DNA from: Spisula solida | Lineage: Eukaryota > Mollusca > Bivalvia > Venerida > Mactridae | NCBI GenBank assembly: GCA_947247005.1 | Contig: OX365955.1 | Span: 8,442,001 to 8,506,000 of the forward strand | DNA: 64,000 bases | Direction: 5' to 3' | Shown: piece after piece, positions 32,515 through 45,214 of the stretch | Position numbering within the stretch: position 1 is the first letter of the stretch | Layout: the number at the start of each line of letters is the position of its first letter | Program-made: the position numbers and the translations under genes | Notes under the pieces: model-generated | Told to the model about the DNA's origin: nothing | Databases searched by the model: none | Seen by the model: only the letters and a program-made list of their open reading frames with translations

Positions 32515-33648
32515 AGCTTTCTTTGTTTATATGTATTATATTACTCTTTGTTTGTATGGTTAAAATGTACCAAATTGAAGTCTTTGTATAACATCTTGAT
32601 CCTGTATTTATCATATTTACCCATGTTTACCTAGATGAATGTAGAAAATATTTGTAAACTTTTCAGAATCTGGAACATTTTTCCCCAATCTTGTGTTTGA
32701 ATGAAAAAAAATTCTGACACAAGGATCTGATAAAAATCTACACTATGTTGTTGTCATAAATTGTGGGTGGGTTTATTGCTGTTTAATGGATTGTTGAATG
32801 TTGTCAGATTGCCATTGTTTATAAAAACACCCATGGTACCAAGTCGTCTCAAATACAAAATCTCTTGTCAAATTTGAGATTTGGCTCAAAACTCAGTCAG
32901 AGTTTAAGACATTCTCAATTTAGATGTTTCAAACATTCATGTTTGTACAGTATTTATATGTCTTTGGTAATTGTTATTCGTATGCGATGGAGGCCTGGGC
33001 AGAGTTTGTTGGAATAGAGCTCCTTAGGCAACCGCATGTGCTGGATCCGAGTCTCTAATTGTCACTGCGGAAATTATTTATTTAGTTGCAAGGTCAAGAT
33101 TATAATAAAATTGACTTATATTGGTATGAACATTGACTGAATAAAATCCCTTTATGTTTCACCCATCTGAGTCAGAATTTTGCCTCATTTTTTCCAGATA
33201 TATGTACGAAGTATACATGTACATTTTCATATTCATTACGATTTTGCTTACAGTTTGATACAAGCCATGTATGTAAGTGTCAATGATGACTTTAATATTT
33301 TGCTTTTAACTAAACAATTAATTTGACATGATGATTGATTTGCAGTTGGCTTATATTGCATACTGTAACGGCCACTCCCAAAGTTTCATATTGTGTAACT
33401 TAGTAAGAATAAAGGTTAATTATTGTGAGGCACAAACAATGTGCTTGTTAAACTTGATCACTGGAGTCTTTCATCTGACTCTTGATAATGTATTTTTACT
33501 TTAAATTTGAAGGGCCATTTTTGACTCCTGAAAATTAAATAAAGGAGTAAAATTTGATATGCTTATTGTAGAAATGTTCTTTAAATAATGTGGTAACTCT
33601 CGAAAATTAGAGTGAAAAGTGATTTGAGATGAGTTGACTCTCCATTTT
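32515..33648. other. No gene seen
   Basis: AT-rich sequence without supported features. Confidence 0.35.
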
Positions 33649-34293
33649 TAGCTCACCTGCCACAAAGTGGCAAGGTGAGCTTTTGTGATTGCTTTTGGTC
33701 TGTCGTCCGTCCGTTAGCCTTTTCACCGTTAACACTCTAGCACCCCCATTTTTGCTTTGATCTTCATCAAACTTGGTCAGTAGTTGTATCTCAATGAAAT
33801 ATAGGTCAAGTTCGAAGTTGGGTCATGTGGGGTCAAAAACTAGGTCAAAAGGTCAAATAATAGGAAAACTTTGTTAACACTCTAGAGGCCATATTTTTGC
33901 TTCAATCTTTATGAAGTTAGGTCAAAATGTTTATCTTGATGACCTAAGGTCAAATTCGAAGTTGGGTCATGTGAGGTCAAAAACTAGGTCAAAAGGTCAA
34001 ATAATAGGAAAACCTTGTTAACACTCTAGAGGCCATATTTTTGCTTCAATCTTCATGAAGTTTGGTCAAAATGTTTATCTTGATGAACTTAAGGTCAAGT
34101 TCGAAGTTGATTCATGTGGGGTCAAAAACTAGGTCAAAAAATAGAAAAACCTTATTAACACTCTTTAGGCCATATTTTTGCTTTAATCTTCATCAACTTT
34201 GGTCAAAATGTATATCTTGATGACCTTAAGGTCACGTTTAAAGTTTGGCCATGTTTAGCAGGTGAGCGCCCTAGGATCTATGATCCTCTTGTT
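33649..34293 (+). mobile_element. Hairpin-headed Helentron/pearl-like element P3
   Basis: The head hairpin at about 33650-33681 has stem AGCTCACC..GCCAC, loop AAA and GTGGC..GGTGAGCT. A (GTCCGTCC) run follows at 33700. The body contains about four tandem cores of roughly 130 bp with AACTAGGTCAAAAGGTCAAA and CTCTAGAGGCCATATTTTTG. The 3' end has a small hairpin AGGATC-TAT-GATCCT followed by CTTGT. It is non-coding and flanked by T-rich sequence with no target duplication. Confidence 0.8.
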
Positions 34294-34714
34294 AGAGGCT
34301 AGTTAAAGCCCTGTCACTTGCCCCACTCTGATGGGTTTGAACCCTATAAATGTTTATTTTTAAGAAAAAAACATGTTAAGTTGTTAACCCCAAAAATGCT
34401 CTAAATTGCTCTGAGTCTTTCAATGTGTTAAGTGTGCAGTTATTAGGACACATGTGGTAACAATTAAAGCCATATATAACACTGGTACCATTTATCATAC
34501 CAGAATGATTGGCTGTTATAATATATTGATGTTGCAGCAACTGCTGATCAGTATTGGTTCTTTTATGACCTTATATATTAACATAGACACCTTAATGTAT
34601 CAAAACGAAACTATAAATCCATTTGCTAATGGTTTCTATTTTACTGTTGGACTGGACTACTGGTATTTAGTTGTATATTATTGCCAGTATATATTTGTGG
34701 GGTAAGATTTACTG

Positions 34715-34985
34715 AGCCAAGGAAGTGGTCAAGTGGTTAGTGCACTGGGTTTGTAACCTGGTGTTTCGGGTTTATTCCCAGTTACAGAAGGTCATAACCC
34801 TTCCATGAAAATACTACAACCATGTTGATTTTCCTTCCTCCACATGTGGAGAAGTTGCTGGTTCCTTGTGGAAGGGTTGTTACTGGTTAGGATACAGTCC
34901 ATGCGTGAAAATTGGTTAGGTGAATTGGCTGTCATATCCTAAGAAATTGTAACGAAACAGCATTTAAGCCGAATAAACTAAGAAC
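34715..34985 (+). mobile_element. Complete tRNA-derived SINE
   Basis: The A-box-like TGGTCAAGTGGTTAGTGCAC is at 34727-34746 and the B-box-like GGGTTTATTCCC at 34768-34779. The body CTTCCTCCACATGTGGAGAA, then GTTAGGATACAGTCC, and the tail GAAACAGCATTTAAGCCGAA follow. Parts of this family recur at 31136-31330, 36345-36420 and 56519-56600. Confidence 0.75.
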
Positions 34986-34989
34986 TGGG

Positions 34990-35675
34990 ATGAAACTAAA
35001 ACAATGCAAATGATTCCCAATAAACAGTAATACTGGTATGGTTGTATTTTATTGCTTGTTAATATTTGTGGGGAAAATTACCAAACATTTACCAGACAGC
35101 ATCCAATAGCTGTGTTTGATTGTTTACCCCTCCCTTACCTATACAGTATATCGACATATAATGTAATAATCATAGCTGGGTTTGTCTATCCTGTGTGAAA
35201 AATAAATTGGAAATTTGTCAAGAATTTGCAGCTTGGAATTACCTGTGAAATAATATGTTACATATGTGTGTGCTGCAGACCGTGTGCGTTAGTGTATTAT
35301 GAGCATCATGTCCTCAGAGTTTCCTTATACCGATAACAACAGCTTGTGTTTAAACAATATACCAGTCTATATTATACTCAGTTACAGTATAAAACTGAAT
35401 AGGGTGTATTCAATTCAATGGATGAAATTTGAAATTGTTTTATTGGGATTTATCAGATGTGAATGATCAATTTTGTTCAAGTGAAACATATTACAATATG
35501 CCCTGGAGTGAACTATGTTATATTAAAGTTCTTGATCGGATAACTATGACCTTGAGATGTTCAATATATAGACAAGGTAAATATTTGAATATTTGACATT
35601 GTCGGGGTGTAATGTTACAGTCAAACTCCGGCCTGTGTCACTTTCTTTAAGTAAATCGATAATTAAAATACATTG
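34990..35675. other. No gene seen
   Basis: AT-rich sequence without supported features. Confidence 0.35.
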
Positions 35676-35895
35676 TACTGTAAATCACATATTTTCGTAA
35701 GTATCAAATTTTGTGGATTTTGATAAAACCCCATTTTTGTGGGGTCGTAAACTTGTGGACTACAAAACATAGCCGGGTAAAACCATGTTATGTTTTTGGG
35801 AATTCGATAAATCGTGGGGATCAGATTTTGTGGTCGAGTTTAACAACAAAATCAACGAAAATTCAACTCCCTTGAAAATTAATGATTTTACAGTC
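35676..35895. mobile_element. MITE with ACTGTAAA(A)TCA ends
   Basis: ACTGTAAATCACATATTTTC at the left and GAAAATTAATGATTTTACAG at the right are imperfect inverted repeats. The interior carries repeated TTTTGTGG and TCGTGGG words. It is a dispersed type I remember from molluscan DNA. Confidence 0.6.
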
Positions 35896-36344
35896 TAGTG
35901 CCAGTCACTGTCACCTCAATGATTGGGTTTGATCAACAGTCATTCTGCCGGTCCGATGTCCGTCCGGCAGATTTAAATACAGTCCGCCTTTTTTCAATCG
36001 GGAACTAGTCCAACTGACTGGGCTTTATCCACAACTGTCTAAACAAAAATGGTGTTGTTGAACTACAAAGACGATGCACAAGCATGAAAAAGATTAATTT
36101 AACTGCGGCCGTCTTCACAGAGTATAAAGAAACGGGAAAACAGATACTTTCAATGAAAAATGGATTATATATCATAGCTGGTTAGTTTAATTGCACAAAA
36201 ATTGCGTGTTAAAACACATTTATTTTGAGTTTTGTCCGGCAGTTTTGCTTTTGGTCGGCAGTTTGTAAGACTTTGTCGGACCGAATGTCCGACCATTTTG
36301 CCGACTTTCGGAGTGTCTTTGATCCCTGGATTGTTCAGTTAGTT

Positions 36345-36420
36345 ATCTTCTTCCATGACAGTCTTGTCCTCTTTCACATGTAGAGAAAAGTTGTCAGTTG
36401 CTTACGGAAGAGCAAATAAA
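36345..36420 (+). mobile_element. SINE body fragment
   Basis: CTTCTTCCATGACAG and CACATGTAGAGAAAAGTTGT followed by GGAAGAG resemble the middle of the SINE at 34715-34985. Confidence 0.4.
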
Positions 36421-36779
36421 TGTTATAGGTTAATAACCCTGGAGCACTGGATGTAATATGGCTCAACTGACTTCATGTTGTGGATTTGACTGAAATAACT
36501 GTTCAAAACTCAATAAAAACTTGCAACAAACAATCAATTCAAATGTAACATACTGTAGTACATACTTATATACATGTATATACATAAGGATGTAATATTT
36601 TATTGTAATTAAAAAATTTGGAGTTCATTGTTCTAGGTTGGTCACATTGAATTGTTCGATGTTCAAAACTGAATGTTCATGCATTAATTTATTGGAAGTA
36701 TTGGGTACAATGACTGATAATGATGTCAGTGCATACAGTTTGACAGATGGGTATATAATAATTACTCACATCCTACATA

Positions 36780-37446
36780 CAGTTAAACCTCTATTTCAAG
36801 ACCACCTTTAGGACCTTTTAAAAAAAATTGAGTTCATCATTTAGTACTAGGACAACCTCATAGTTATAGATACCGCCTCAAAAATAACACCACATCAAAG
36901 TTAAAGATTCCACCTCAATAATAAGACCACATCAAAGTTAAAGTTTCCACCTCAATAATAAGACCACATCAAAGTTATAGATACCGCCTCAATAATAAGA
37001 CCACATCAAAGTTAAAGATTCCACCTCAATAATAAGACCACATCAAAGTTAAAGTTCCCCCTCAATAATAAGACCACATCAAAGTTTAAGATACCACCTT
37101 AATAATAAGACCACATCAAAGTTAAAGTTTCAACCTCAATAATAAGACCACATCAAAGTTAAAGGTACCTCCTCAATAATAAGACCACATCAAAGTTATA
37201 TATACAACCTCGATAATAAGACCACATCAAAGTTAAAGATTCAACCTCAATAATAAGACCACATCAAAGTTAAAGATACCACCTCAATAATAAGACCACA
37301 TCAAAGTTATAGATATCACCCAAATAATAAGACCACCTGAAAATTAAAACTAAATTTTTAAGTCCCTCAATAATTAGACCAACTCTTTAAGAAGACCTGT
37401 TTTCAACGGTCTGAAGTATTATGGTCTTATTGTAGAGGTTTTACTA
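36780..37446. mobile_element. Pogo/Tigger-like MITE with an internal 37-bp minisatellite
   Basis: TA then CAGTTAAACCTCTATTTCAA begins it. The right end GTCTTATTGTAGAGGTTTTA is the imperfect complement, followed by TA. CAGT..AACCTCTATT termini and TA targets are typical of the pogo/Tigger group of Tc1/mariner. Between them about 14 units of 37 bp (CCTCAATAATAAGACCACAT plus CAAAGTTAAAGATACCA) have expanded from the terminal motif itself. Confidence 0.75.
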
Positions 37447-37480
37447 TACATATATTGTATAGACAGGCTGCTTGTTACCT

Positions 37481-37694
37481 GATGGCTGTTTCATCAAAGC
37501 ACTTATGAAAATCTTAAAAGTTGCGCTCAAATTAAACTTCTTTGAACTTGGTGAGGATATGATTTGTAGTTCATCAAATGAATTATTAGTATTGCAACTC
37601 CATTTACCACACTTTATAATTGTAAAATAATATTAAAAACTTTAAATTTTATTGCAAGTTTACAAATATGTAAGTGCTTTGATAAAACAGCACC
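37481..37694. mobile_element. MITE with TTATCAAAGCACTTA-type ends
   Basis: GGCTGTTTCATCAAAGCACT at the left and AAGTGCTTTGATAAAACAGC at the right are inverted repeats. The interior CTCCATTTACCACACTTTAT is shared with a second copy at 61143-62220 that has been split by a LINE. Confidence 0.8.
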
Positions 37695-38577
37695 CTGAAG
37701 TTTAGGTCATGTCATTATTTTAGGTCCAGAAATTGACGATATGAATAGGTGCACGTAATGCTGTGAACAGGTCGCGTTTTGCTGAATTAGCAGGTGGAAA
37801 TACGGTGTTGTTGCTGTCACTGTTAATTACTGTAAAACTGTAAATCAGGGTTAATTATATAATGCCTGTTGTTCAGAAAATACATATTCAATGTGACATC
37901 TTTGAGTAGCTTCCTGATGAACAAATGTTAGGTTTGCGGCACCTTGTCACCTGTTGTATGATGTACACATAATCCATGCCCAATTTTTCAATGTTTCTGG
38001 TGTAGTCTTAGTTAGTTTTCGTAATAAATGTCATGCTTGATTTTACCTGTTAGTCGGGAGGCTGGTGAACTGGGACACATTGTGTCATAATCTACGGTTA
38101 TTATATTAATAGTTGCTAGCTCGTATAAATTTATGTGGATTTATTTTCGTGTGTGGCGTGTTTGAAGTAAGTGGAGGTTTATCATATTGGATTAAAAAGG
38201 AGTTTTTCAGAAAAAGTATGATAATATTAATTTTTTGTTGAAATACTTTTAACTTTATAGTTTAATGACTTTTGTGAATGAAATTTTTGATTTATTGTTA
38301 TTTCATGTATGATGACATCAGGCATATAAATTTGCATGTGTAACATACGTGAACTTTTACTGTGACATTAGTATGTACAAACAATCTTAGTTCTGATGAA
38401 ATTTAAGTCTAAGTTGACTTACTTTTGAAGGTTAAAACGGGCGTTTTATCATCATAAGCTAGTGTATTAAGGAAGTTAAGCTAAGTGTTTTATTTCCACT
38501 TCCTGCATATTATGGGGATAGCAAATAGTTTGCTATAATGATAAATAATCTACAGTATTAACATACTTTTCTCCATT
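37695..38577. other. No gene seen
   Basis: AT-rich sequence without supported features. Confidence 0.35.
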
Positions 38578-38585
38578 AAAATTAC

Positions 38586-38853
38586 AGGGGTGTCAATTTT
38601 CCTGATTAATCCGGAATTCTGGATTTATCATTCCTGAAAGAGCAATGGCTTCTGACCAAAATAAAAGTTATTTGATGAAAATATCTCAAGAAATGGCTAA
38701 GTTATGGTAAATTTAAGCTGCTCAGAAGGATTTTCTTAAAAATACAATTTGAGTAATTTATTGAAACAATGTCATTGAAGGACTCTTGTTTAGCAAAAAT
38801 GGTCAGCCGCATACGATTTCCCTGATGTTTAATTTGGCCCTGTTGACACCCCT
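38586..38853. mobile_element. hAT-like MITE, better preserved copy
   Basis: AGGGGTGTCAA and TTGACACCCCT are perfect terminal repeats. AAAATTAC (38578-38585) and GAAATTAC (38854-38861) are 8-bp flanks that match at 7 positions. The original site, CCATTAAAATTACTATTATG, survives in a duplicate at about 38912-38931, which supports the boundaries. The older copy is at 27706-27963. Confidence 0.8.
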
Positions 38854-39110
38854 GAAATTACTATAATGAGTGTACAAAAAAAGTACTATCTCATATTTAT
38901 TATTCTCCATTAAAATTACTATTATGAGTGTGCTATCTCATATTTATTGAATGGTCAGTCTATTGTAGTGGTTGATTGATTGTGGCTGGTAGAATTGTAC
39001 GTATGTAACATAATAGTACATGTACATGTCATTGATAATGCTGGGTGACTCATTATACATTTGTTATGATTCACTTGAGTTGGAGAATATTCAATAATAG
39101 AGATTATTCC

Positions 39111-40136
39111 AAGGGAAGTTACTCATTGATGGATGATTTGTTATTGTGAAGGGAGGTAACCCTACATAATTTGTAAATGTGAGGGGAGGTAACTCTGATA
39201 ATTTGTTAATATGAGGGGAGGTTTCTCTCTGTTAATTTTTTAATGTGAGGGCAGGTAATTCTGATGATTTGTTAATGTGAGGGGAGGTTTCTCTCTGATA
39301 ATTTTTTAATGTGAGGGCAGGTAACTCTGATGATTTGTAAATGTGAGGGGAGGTAACTCTCTGATTATTTGATCATGTGAGCAGAGGTAACTCTCTGATA
39401 ATTTGTTAATGTGAGGGGAGGTAACTCTCTGATGATTTGTTAATATGAGGGGGGGGGGTAACTCTCAGATGATTTGTTAATGTGAGGGAGGTAACTCTCT
39501 GATAATTTGTTAATTTGAGGGGAGGTAACTCTCTGATCATTTGTTAATGTGAGGGGAGGTTACTCTCTGATGATTTGTTAATGTGAGGGGAGGTAACTCT
39601 CTGCTGATTTGCAAATGTGAGGGGAGTTTACTCTACAATGATTTGTAAATGTGAGGGGAGTTAACTGGGATGATTTGTTAATGTGAGGGGGGTAACTGGG
39701 ATGATTTGTTAATGTGAGGGGAGTTAACTGGGATGATTTGTTAATGTGAGGGGAGGTAACTCCATGATGATTTGTAAATATGAGGGGAGGTAACTCTATG
39801 ATGATTTGTTAATGTGAGGGGAGGTAACGCTGATGATTTGTTAATGTGAGTGGAGGTAACTCTGATGATTTGTTAATTTGAGGGGAGGTAACTCTGATTA
39901 TTTGCAAATGTGAGGGGAGGTAACTCTGATGATTTGTTTATGTAAGGGGTGGTAACTGTCTGATGATTTGTTAATGTGAGGGGAGGTAGCTCTGGTAATT
40001 TGTTAATGTGAGGGGAGGTAACACTGATTATTTACAAATGTGAGGGGAGGTAAAACTGATAATTAACAAATGTGAGGGGAGGTAACTCTGATGATTTGTT
40101 AATGTTAGGGGAGGTAACACTGATTATTTACAAATT
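39111..40136. repeat. 32-bp minisatellite, about 30 units
   Basis: The unit is AATGTGAGGGGAGGTAACTC plus TGATGATTTGTT, varying from 30 to 36 bp by CT insertions. G-runs (GGGGAGG) recur in every unit on the + strand. Confidence 0.9.
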
Positions 40137-40442
40137 TTATTAACCACTCAGTTGTCATGTTGCACTCATCCTAACATTTCGACTACCGGGCATTATCTGT
40201 ACAAATAAGGTAATAATTATGATGAGTAACTATTTCCCTATTTACTTTTGTCCATGATAGATAAGCGTCAATAAATGAGTGTTATTTTATTGAAGTAGGT
40301 GTCATTTGTTTGTTAATTTGGTTTCATTGGGTTCTTATATATCACCAAAATGTAGCGCATAGATCTGTATTAAAGTAACCATATCAACAGCAAAGGTGGA
40401 CAACCAAGTCGTAACTGTCATGTCCAGCTGGGTTATAAACAA

Positions 40443-40636
40443 CAAGATCTATAAATCTTGTGTTGGGTCACAGATCTATAAATCTTGTATTGGGTCACAG
40501 ATCTATAAATCTTGTATTGGGTCACAGATCTATAAATCTTGTATTGGGTCACAGATCTATAAATCTTGTATTGGGTCACAGATCTATAAACCTTGTATTG
40601 GGTCTAGGATCTATAAATCTTGTATTGGGTCACAGT
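40443..40636. repeat. 27-bp minisatellite
   Basis: About seven units of AGATCTATAAATCTTGTATT plus GGGTCAC are nearly identical. The unit is a multiple of three, so it gives an open frame (QIYKSCIGS repeated) without further coding evidence. Confidence 0.9.
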
Positions 40637-40639
40637 CAC

Positions 40640-42705
40640 CAAGAGAAATGATTGATCTCAGTATTATAACATGTTATAAGACCAAGTCACCTTCAAAGTG
40701 ATCTACTAGATCGCTGCATCTATAATAAGGTCCACATGTCATTTAGGACATTTACTGGATGCATGTAACCGTGATTTTGTGACCAAATGCAAACAAAATA
40801 ACTGTGACTGTGTGAGTTCAAAAGTCAATTACTGGTGCATAAAACATGTTTTTATGTTACACAATCATTTATCTCAAAAAGTGTTGAAGAATTGGGGGTA
40901 GGTATATTGCTTTGATAATGTCCTTTGGTCTTATAAAAAAACTTGGAACAGTTCAACCTTAGGATCCTTATATTTGTTATACAGGTTCATAACCTGTCCC
41001 CATAAACAGCTCAATCTGAGCTCAATATTTTACACCTATCGTTTGAGATACTTTTAAAGCAAAATTGTACCCTATTGAAATTTGTATCACAGAAACATTG
41101 TTCTTAGTTTATAAGATCTCAAGCTTCTTCAGACTCTGATTTGAACAAAATCTCCATTTGAGTTGAGATTTTTCTGGAGATTCGGGCCTGTTAGTAACAG
41201 TCACAAGTATTTGGTGTAGCCATTTGGCATAATTGTTTTACAAACATTTCTTGTTTGCTGTCTTGAAACTTTGCAGGAAAGTCTTATCAGCAAGTAGTAT
41301 TTGTTGTATGCCTTGCTTTCTTTAAGTGTCACCAAATTGCAACAGAGTTACTGCCCTTGTTTGTTAAAAAAACAGGTTTTATGGAATGTCTACATTTCTT
41401 GTCGTATTATGTTACTTAATATTGATCGGCAGCCTGTAGCAATAAATGTTGCAATTTGATTATGCATTTTTGGTAGAAAGCAATATATTTTGTCTGAAAA
41501 TAATACAAAACTTTGTTTCAGATCTTTGTCTTTGGTTACTATAGAAACGTAATGGAAATTGCCTTGAACCATATAAAAAGTTTATCCCAACCTCAGATAA
41601 TTTTTTTTTGAATTTTTACAATGTTGGGTTGTTAAAAGGAAATCAGACTCCAGTGTTTATAATTATACAAAGAGAGGTGATCCGGGGCTAATTATGCTAA
41701 GTTTGTGTCTTTGTTATTGCCTGTGCCTATGTGCAATTTGAAATTCTTCCATGGTAGTTGCCAGAATTAAGTTTGCTAATAAGGAAATTATTGTAAATTA
41801 ATGTATTTAGAATTAAGCACTCATTGATTGAGACAGTGTGTGTGTTTCATGAAATTTTTATTGCACAATGTCTGAGGATGATAATAAAGTTGTCAACTGT
41901 CATAATATGTGAAATATGAGGCATATACTGTACAATTGTTAATTCTCTGCAGATAAATTTTAATTGTTTCCTGGATGAACTAGATCGAGAAATTAAATCC
42001 CCTCGAATAATTTAACAAAAAAATATTTAACAATATATTTTTCTTTCAATATTTTAAGTGCATGGAATTTAGAAACCACTGATTCATTAAAATTACCATT
42101 TTGTCAAAATCTGCAAAATTTAATACCTGCTCAAATTAATTATTTTACCGTATTCATGACAATCATCATGTGTATTATAATCTTCAAGTTTTTGTCATAA
42201 AACTGGCATATTCCTGTTTTATGAATCAAAGTATGCTCTATGTATATCTTGTGATGTGTACCGGTATGTTATTAAACTTTGTAATAATTTACGAAGTAAT
42301 TATTGTAATATTGTATAGGAAGATTGACACAAAGTTACCTGTGAATGTTGCTGATTCCACAATATTTATACCCTGTTTACATTCATTGTTTTTACATGCA
42401 ATATTTATTGAGGACCTAGCTTCATTACTTTAAGCATCTTCCCCAGTTACATAAATCTATATGTCAGATAATATATCTACTTCAGTAGAACATGTAGAAG
42501 CGTCTTGTCTGTTAAATCTATTTATCCAGTCTGTCTTCAGACGAAGATTGATGTTTGGTATTATGGCAGTAAGTCTGTCTTCATCTTCTTGTCTGTGTGC
42601 CAATGATCGACATGGTGCTTATACATACACTGTACCTTAGCTGTGGTAGTACATTTTGAAATTCTCTGATACTATGAAAATGTGTATTTTATGGTTCTTT
42701 TGTCC
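40640..42705. other. No gene seen
   Basis: About 2 kb of AT-rich sequence. The longest frame (42170-42433) is hydrophobic because of T-richness and has no splice or domain support. Confidence 0.4.
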
Positions 42706-42709
42706 AACA

Positions 42710-43125
42710 TCGGTGTCTGTCCAAAATTTGTGTCCATGCTACACTTGTGCCCCTGCAACATTTGTGTCCGTCCAACATCTGTGTCCGTCCTACGTTTGTG
42801 TTTGTCCCACATTTGTGTCCGTCCAACATTTGTGTCTGCACAACATTGTGCCCGTGCCACATTTGTGTCCGTCAGACATTTGTGTCCATCCAGCATTTGT
42901 GTCCGTCCAGAATTGTGTCCATCCAGCATTTGTGTGCGTCCAGCATTTGTGTCCATCCAGCATTTGTGCCCATCCAGCATTTGTGTCCGTGCTCATTTGT
43001 GTCCATCCAGCATTTGTGTGCGTCCAGCATTTTCGTCCGTGCAAAATTTGTGTCCGTGCAACATTTGTGTCCGTGCAACATTTGTGTCCGTGCAACATTT
43101 GTGTCCGTGCAATATTTGTATCCAA
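42710..43125. repeat. 17-bp minisatellite open in all frames
   Basis: About 24 units around CATTTGTGTCCGTCCAG vary between GTCCGTCC, GTCCATCC and GTCCGTGC. Because 17 is not a multiple of three and the unit has no stop in either orientation, long frames appear in several frames on both strands; none is credible as a gene. Confidence 0.9.
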
Positions 43126-43139
43126 GCTTCATATCATTA

Positions 43140-43300
43140 ATTGAAAGTCACTCCTGTTACTCCAGTGTCATAATGCCCCAGTTCATGAACACTTTGTATC
43201 CAACATCTCAGAAAACATTCATGAAAGTCCTCAAGTAAAAATTTGTTCATGAGAATAATAAATTCTCAAAATGTCCATGAAAAGTTAATGATTTCATGAA
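43140..43300. repeat. TTCATGAAC-word repeat, copy 1
   Basis: TTCATGA or TCATGAA words occur at least six times in 160 bp, as at 51760-52075. Confidence 0.5.
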
Positions 43301-43362
43301 CTAATAATTATATTGTGCTTCGGTAGCTAAGATGACAGTCTTAATAATGTTCAACCATAACA

Positions 43363-43630
43363 ATACATATATTGCTGGCTTAGAATTAGAAGGTCGTAAG
43401 TACAAAATCAATATTTTGAGAAAACAAGAAAAAACTGTCTGAAAACTACTCTTTACTTCAGGGAAAACAAGCTTTTTAAACTTCAGTTTGGTCATTAGGA
43501 CTTGTTCCAATTTTCATGAAAATAGTCTCATAAGAAGCGTCTGGTGATGTAGATTTCAAATATGCATGAGTCTTATAAGGTTGTAAGTAGTACTTATGAC
43601 CTTCTTATTCTAAGCCAGCGATATACATAT
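43363..43630. mobile_element. MITE with 41-bp inverted repeats
   Basis: The arms 43363-43403 and 43590-43630, centred on TGGCTTAGAATTAGAAGGTC, are reverse complements with about four mismatches. A related half-copy lies at 7801-7876. Confidence 0.75.
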
Positions 43631-44581
43631 ATGTATTTCTATTCACTTCTCCAAAATGCATAGCTGTTTGCTTAAGGAACATTTCTAAATTACAGCAGTG
43701 AGTTTATTGATCACCAGATGGGTAATACAATGCTGCAACCAATATTTGAAGGTCAAGATAAGACCCAGTCAAATAGCCACTTGCATGCTTGCTTTATAAC
43801 AACAATCACAGTCATGTGAACATTGTACCCCTCTTTTTGCTACTAAGGACAGACTGGCCTGATTGAACTGCATAATTTATCACAGTATAATTATAAACCA
43901 GTCAACTTCCGGTTATCACAGTAAGGAGAACATTATTATTATACCATATTTTTATTATACACAATGAATTATAGAGTCTTGCAATAAGTTGTACAGTGAA
44001 AGGAAATCACCAGATGTTTCAATCACAATAAGTCATACAGTGATTTGGTTTATACGCCTCTATTTGCTGCTAAGGTCCGGCTGGCCTGGTTGAACTGCAT
44101 ATATATTATGCATATTGTGTAGAATAAGTTAGAACAGAACATTTTATGTAATTGTTGTAGAGATAAGATATTGGATTGTATAGTGTTTGCTGGCAGAGAA
44201 CTGGCTGCTCGGAACCAATGTAGAATAATGTTTGAAATGCCTATACAAACATTCATCAGAGAATCAATATTATCCATACACCGATATCAATATTCCACAC
44301 ACAACGTGAACACTGACCATTTCTCATTCAGTTTGGTGTCTAACTCTCATCTTACATCCCAAAATCTTGTTTCTTTTTCACTGTTTATATTAATAATAGT
44401 TGTTTTTGGATTCAGAGTACTTGTTGAACGCCTCTGTGCCAAATAGTGTGGTGATTTTTCCAATATTTATTTGTGCTCTATTACGAAATCGAAGATGGGG
44501 CATTTAACGGTACATGAAACAGTGAGTGTAGGAGTTCAATACACTGCTGTATGTATGCCTATAGTCAATAATAGGGAATAG

Positions 44582-45214
44582 TCAGAAATGGAAGATTAGT
44601 TTGTTAGTATCAATGGTTGATTGCATGTTGTGATTGAGGGGGAAGTGAGTGGGTGGAGTCACCGTACATCGAGTGAGAAGGAATATTTGTGCTGATACAA
44701 ATGTAGTTGGAATTACTGATTTGTTTGTCCGTGCGCTCCTTGACATCTTGCTTGACATTGTGTGACTAGGAAGTATTTGTGCTGATACAAATGTACTTGG
44801 AGTTACTGATTTGTCTGTCCATTCGATCCTCGACACCTTGACTCTGGACATTTGATGGATATCAGAAAATTTTGGAATGTTTTGGAAGATCTGACTGTTG
44901 TTATTATGCAACAAATGGTCATAAATGTTGTATTCCATACATTAATTGTTCTGGCTGGAAGTGTTCACAGGTTTCTGGTGTTCTGTCTGGTTTAGGTAAG
45001 TGCCGTAAAAAAGCGCTGAATCAGAGATGAGAAAGCAGTGTACTATGTATAGGAGATCTGTGGAGTAATGATTGATTGTGCCATGTGCTAGCATAGTGTT
45101 CACTTGAGGTTTCTTATCGCTGCCTATTCTAAGAGTCTCGCCATTGAATGTCATTGTGTGTGTTGTTTGGTGTACTGCATTGTAAGTCTGTCTATGACTG
45201 GGGTTTGCTGCCAT
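44582..45214 (-). other. Unrecognised - strand frame broken by one stop
   Basis: A 90-codon frame starting at ATG 45212-45214 and a 118-codon frame ending at 44582 are in the same register, separated by a single TAA at 44942-44944. The residues are hydrophilic with no recognised domain. Part of the second half is a 90-bp duplication (44681-44850), giving TFVSAQI twice. No splice sites or start context argue for a gene. It may be chance or a decayed coding sequence. Confidence 0.25.
44681..44850. repeat. 90-bp direct duplication
   Basis: TATTTGTGCTGATACAAATG at 44684 recurs at 44774, with TTACTGATTTGTTTGTCC and its variant following in both. Confidence 0.75.

Noticed and set aside
39111..43125. 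CRISPR-like arrays
   Set aside because: Units are contiguous with no unique spacers and the sequence is clearly eukaryotic; these are minisatellites.
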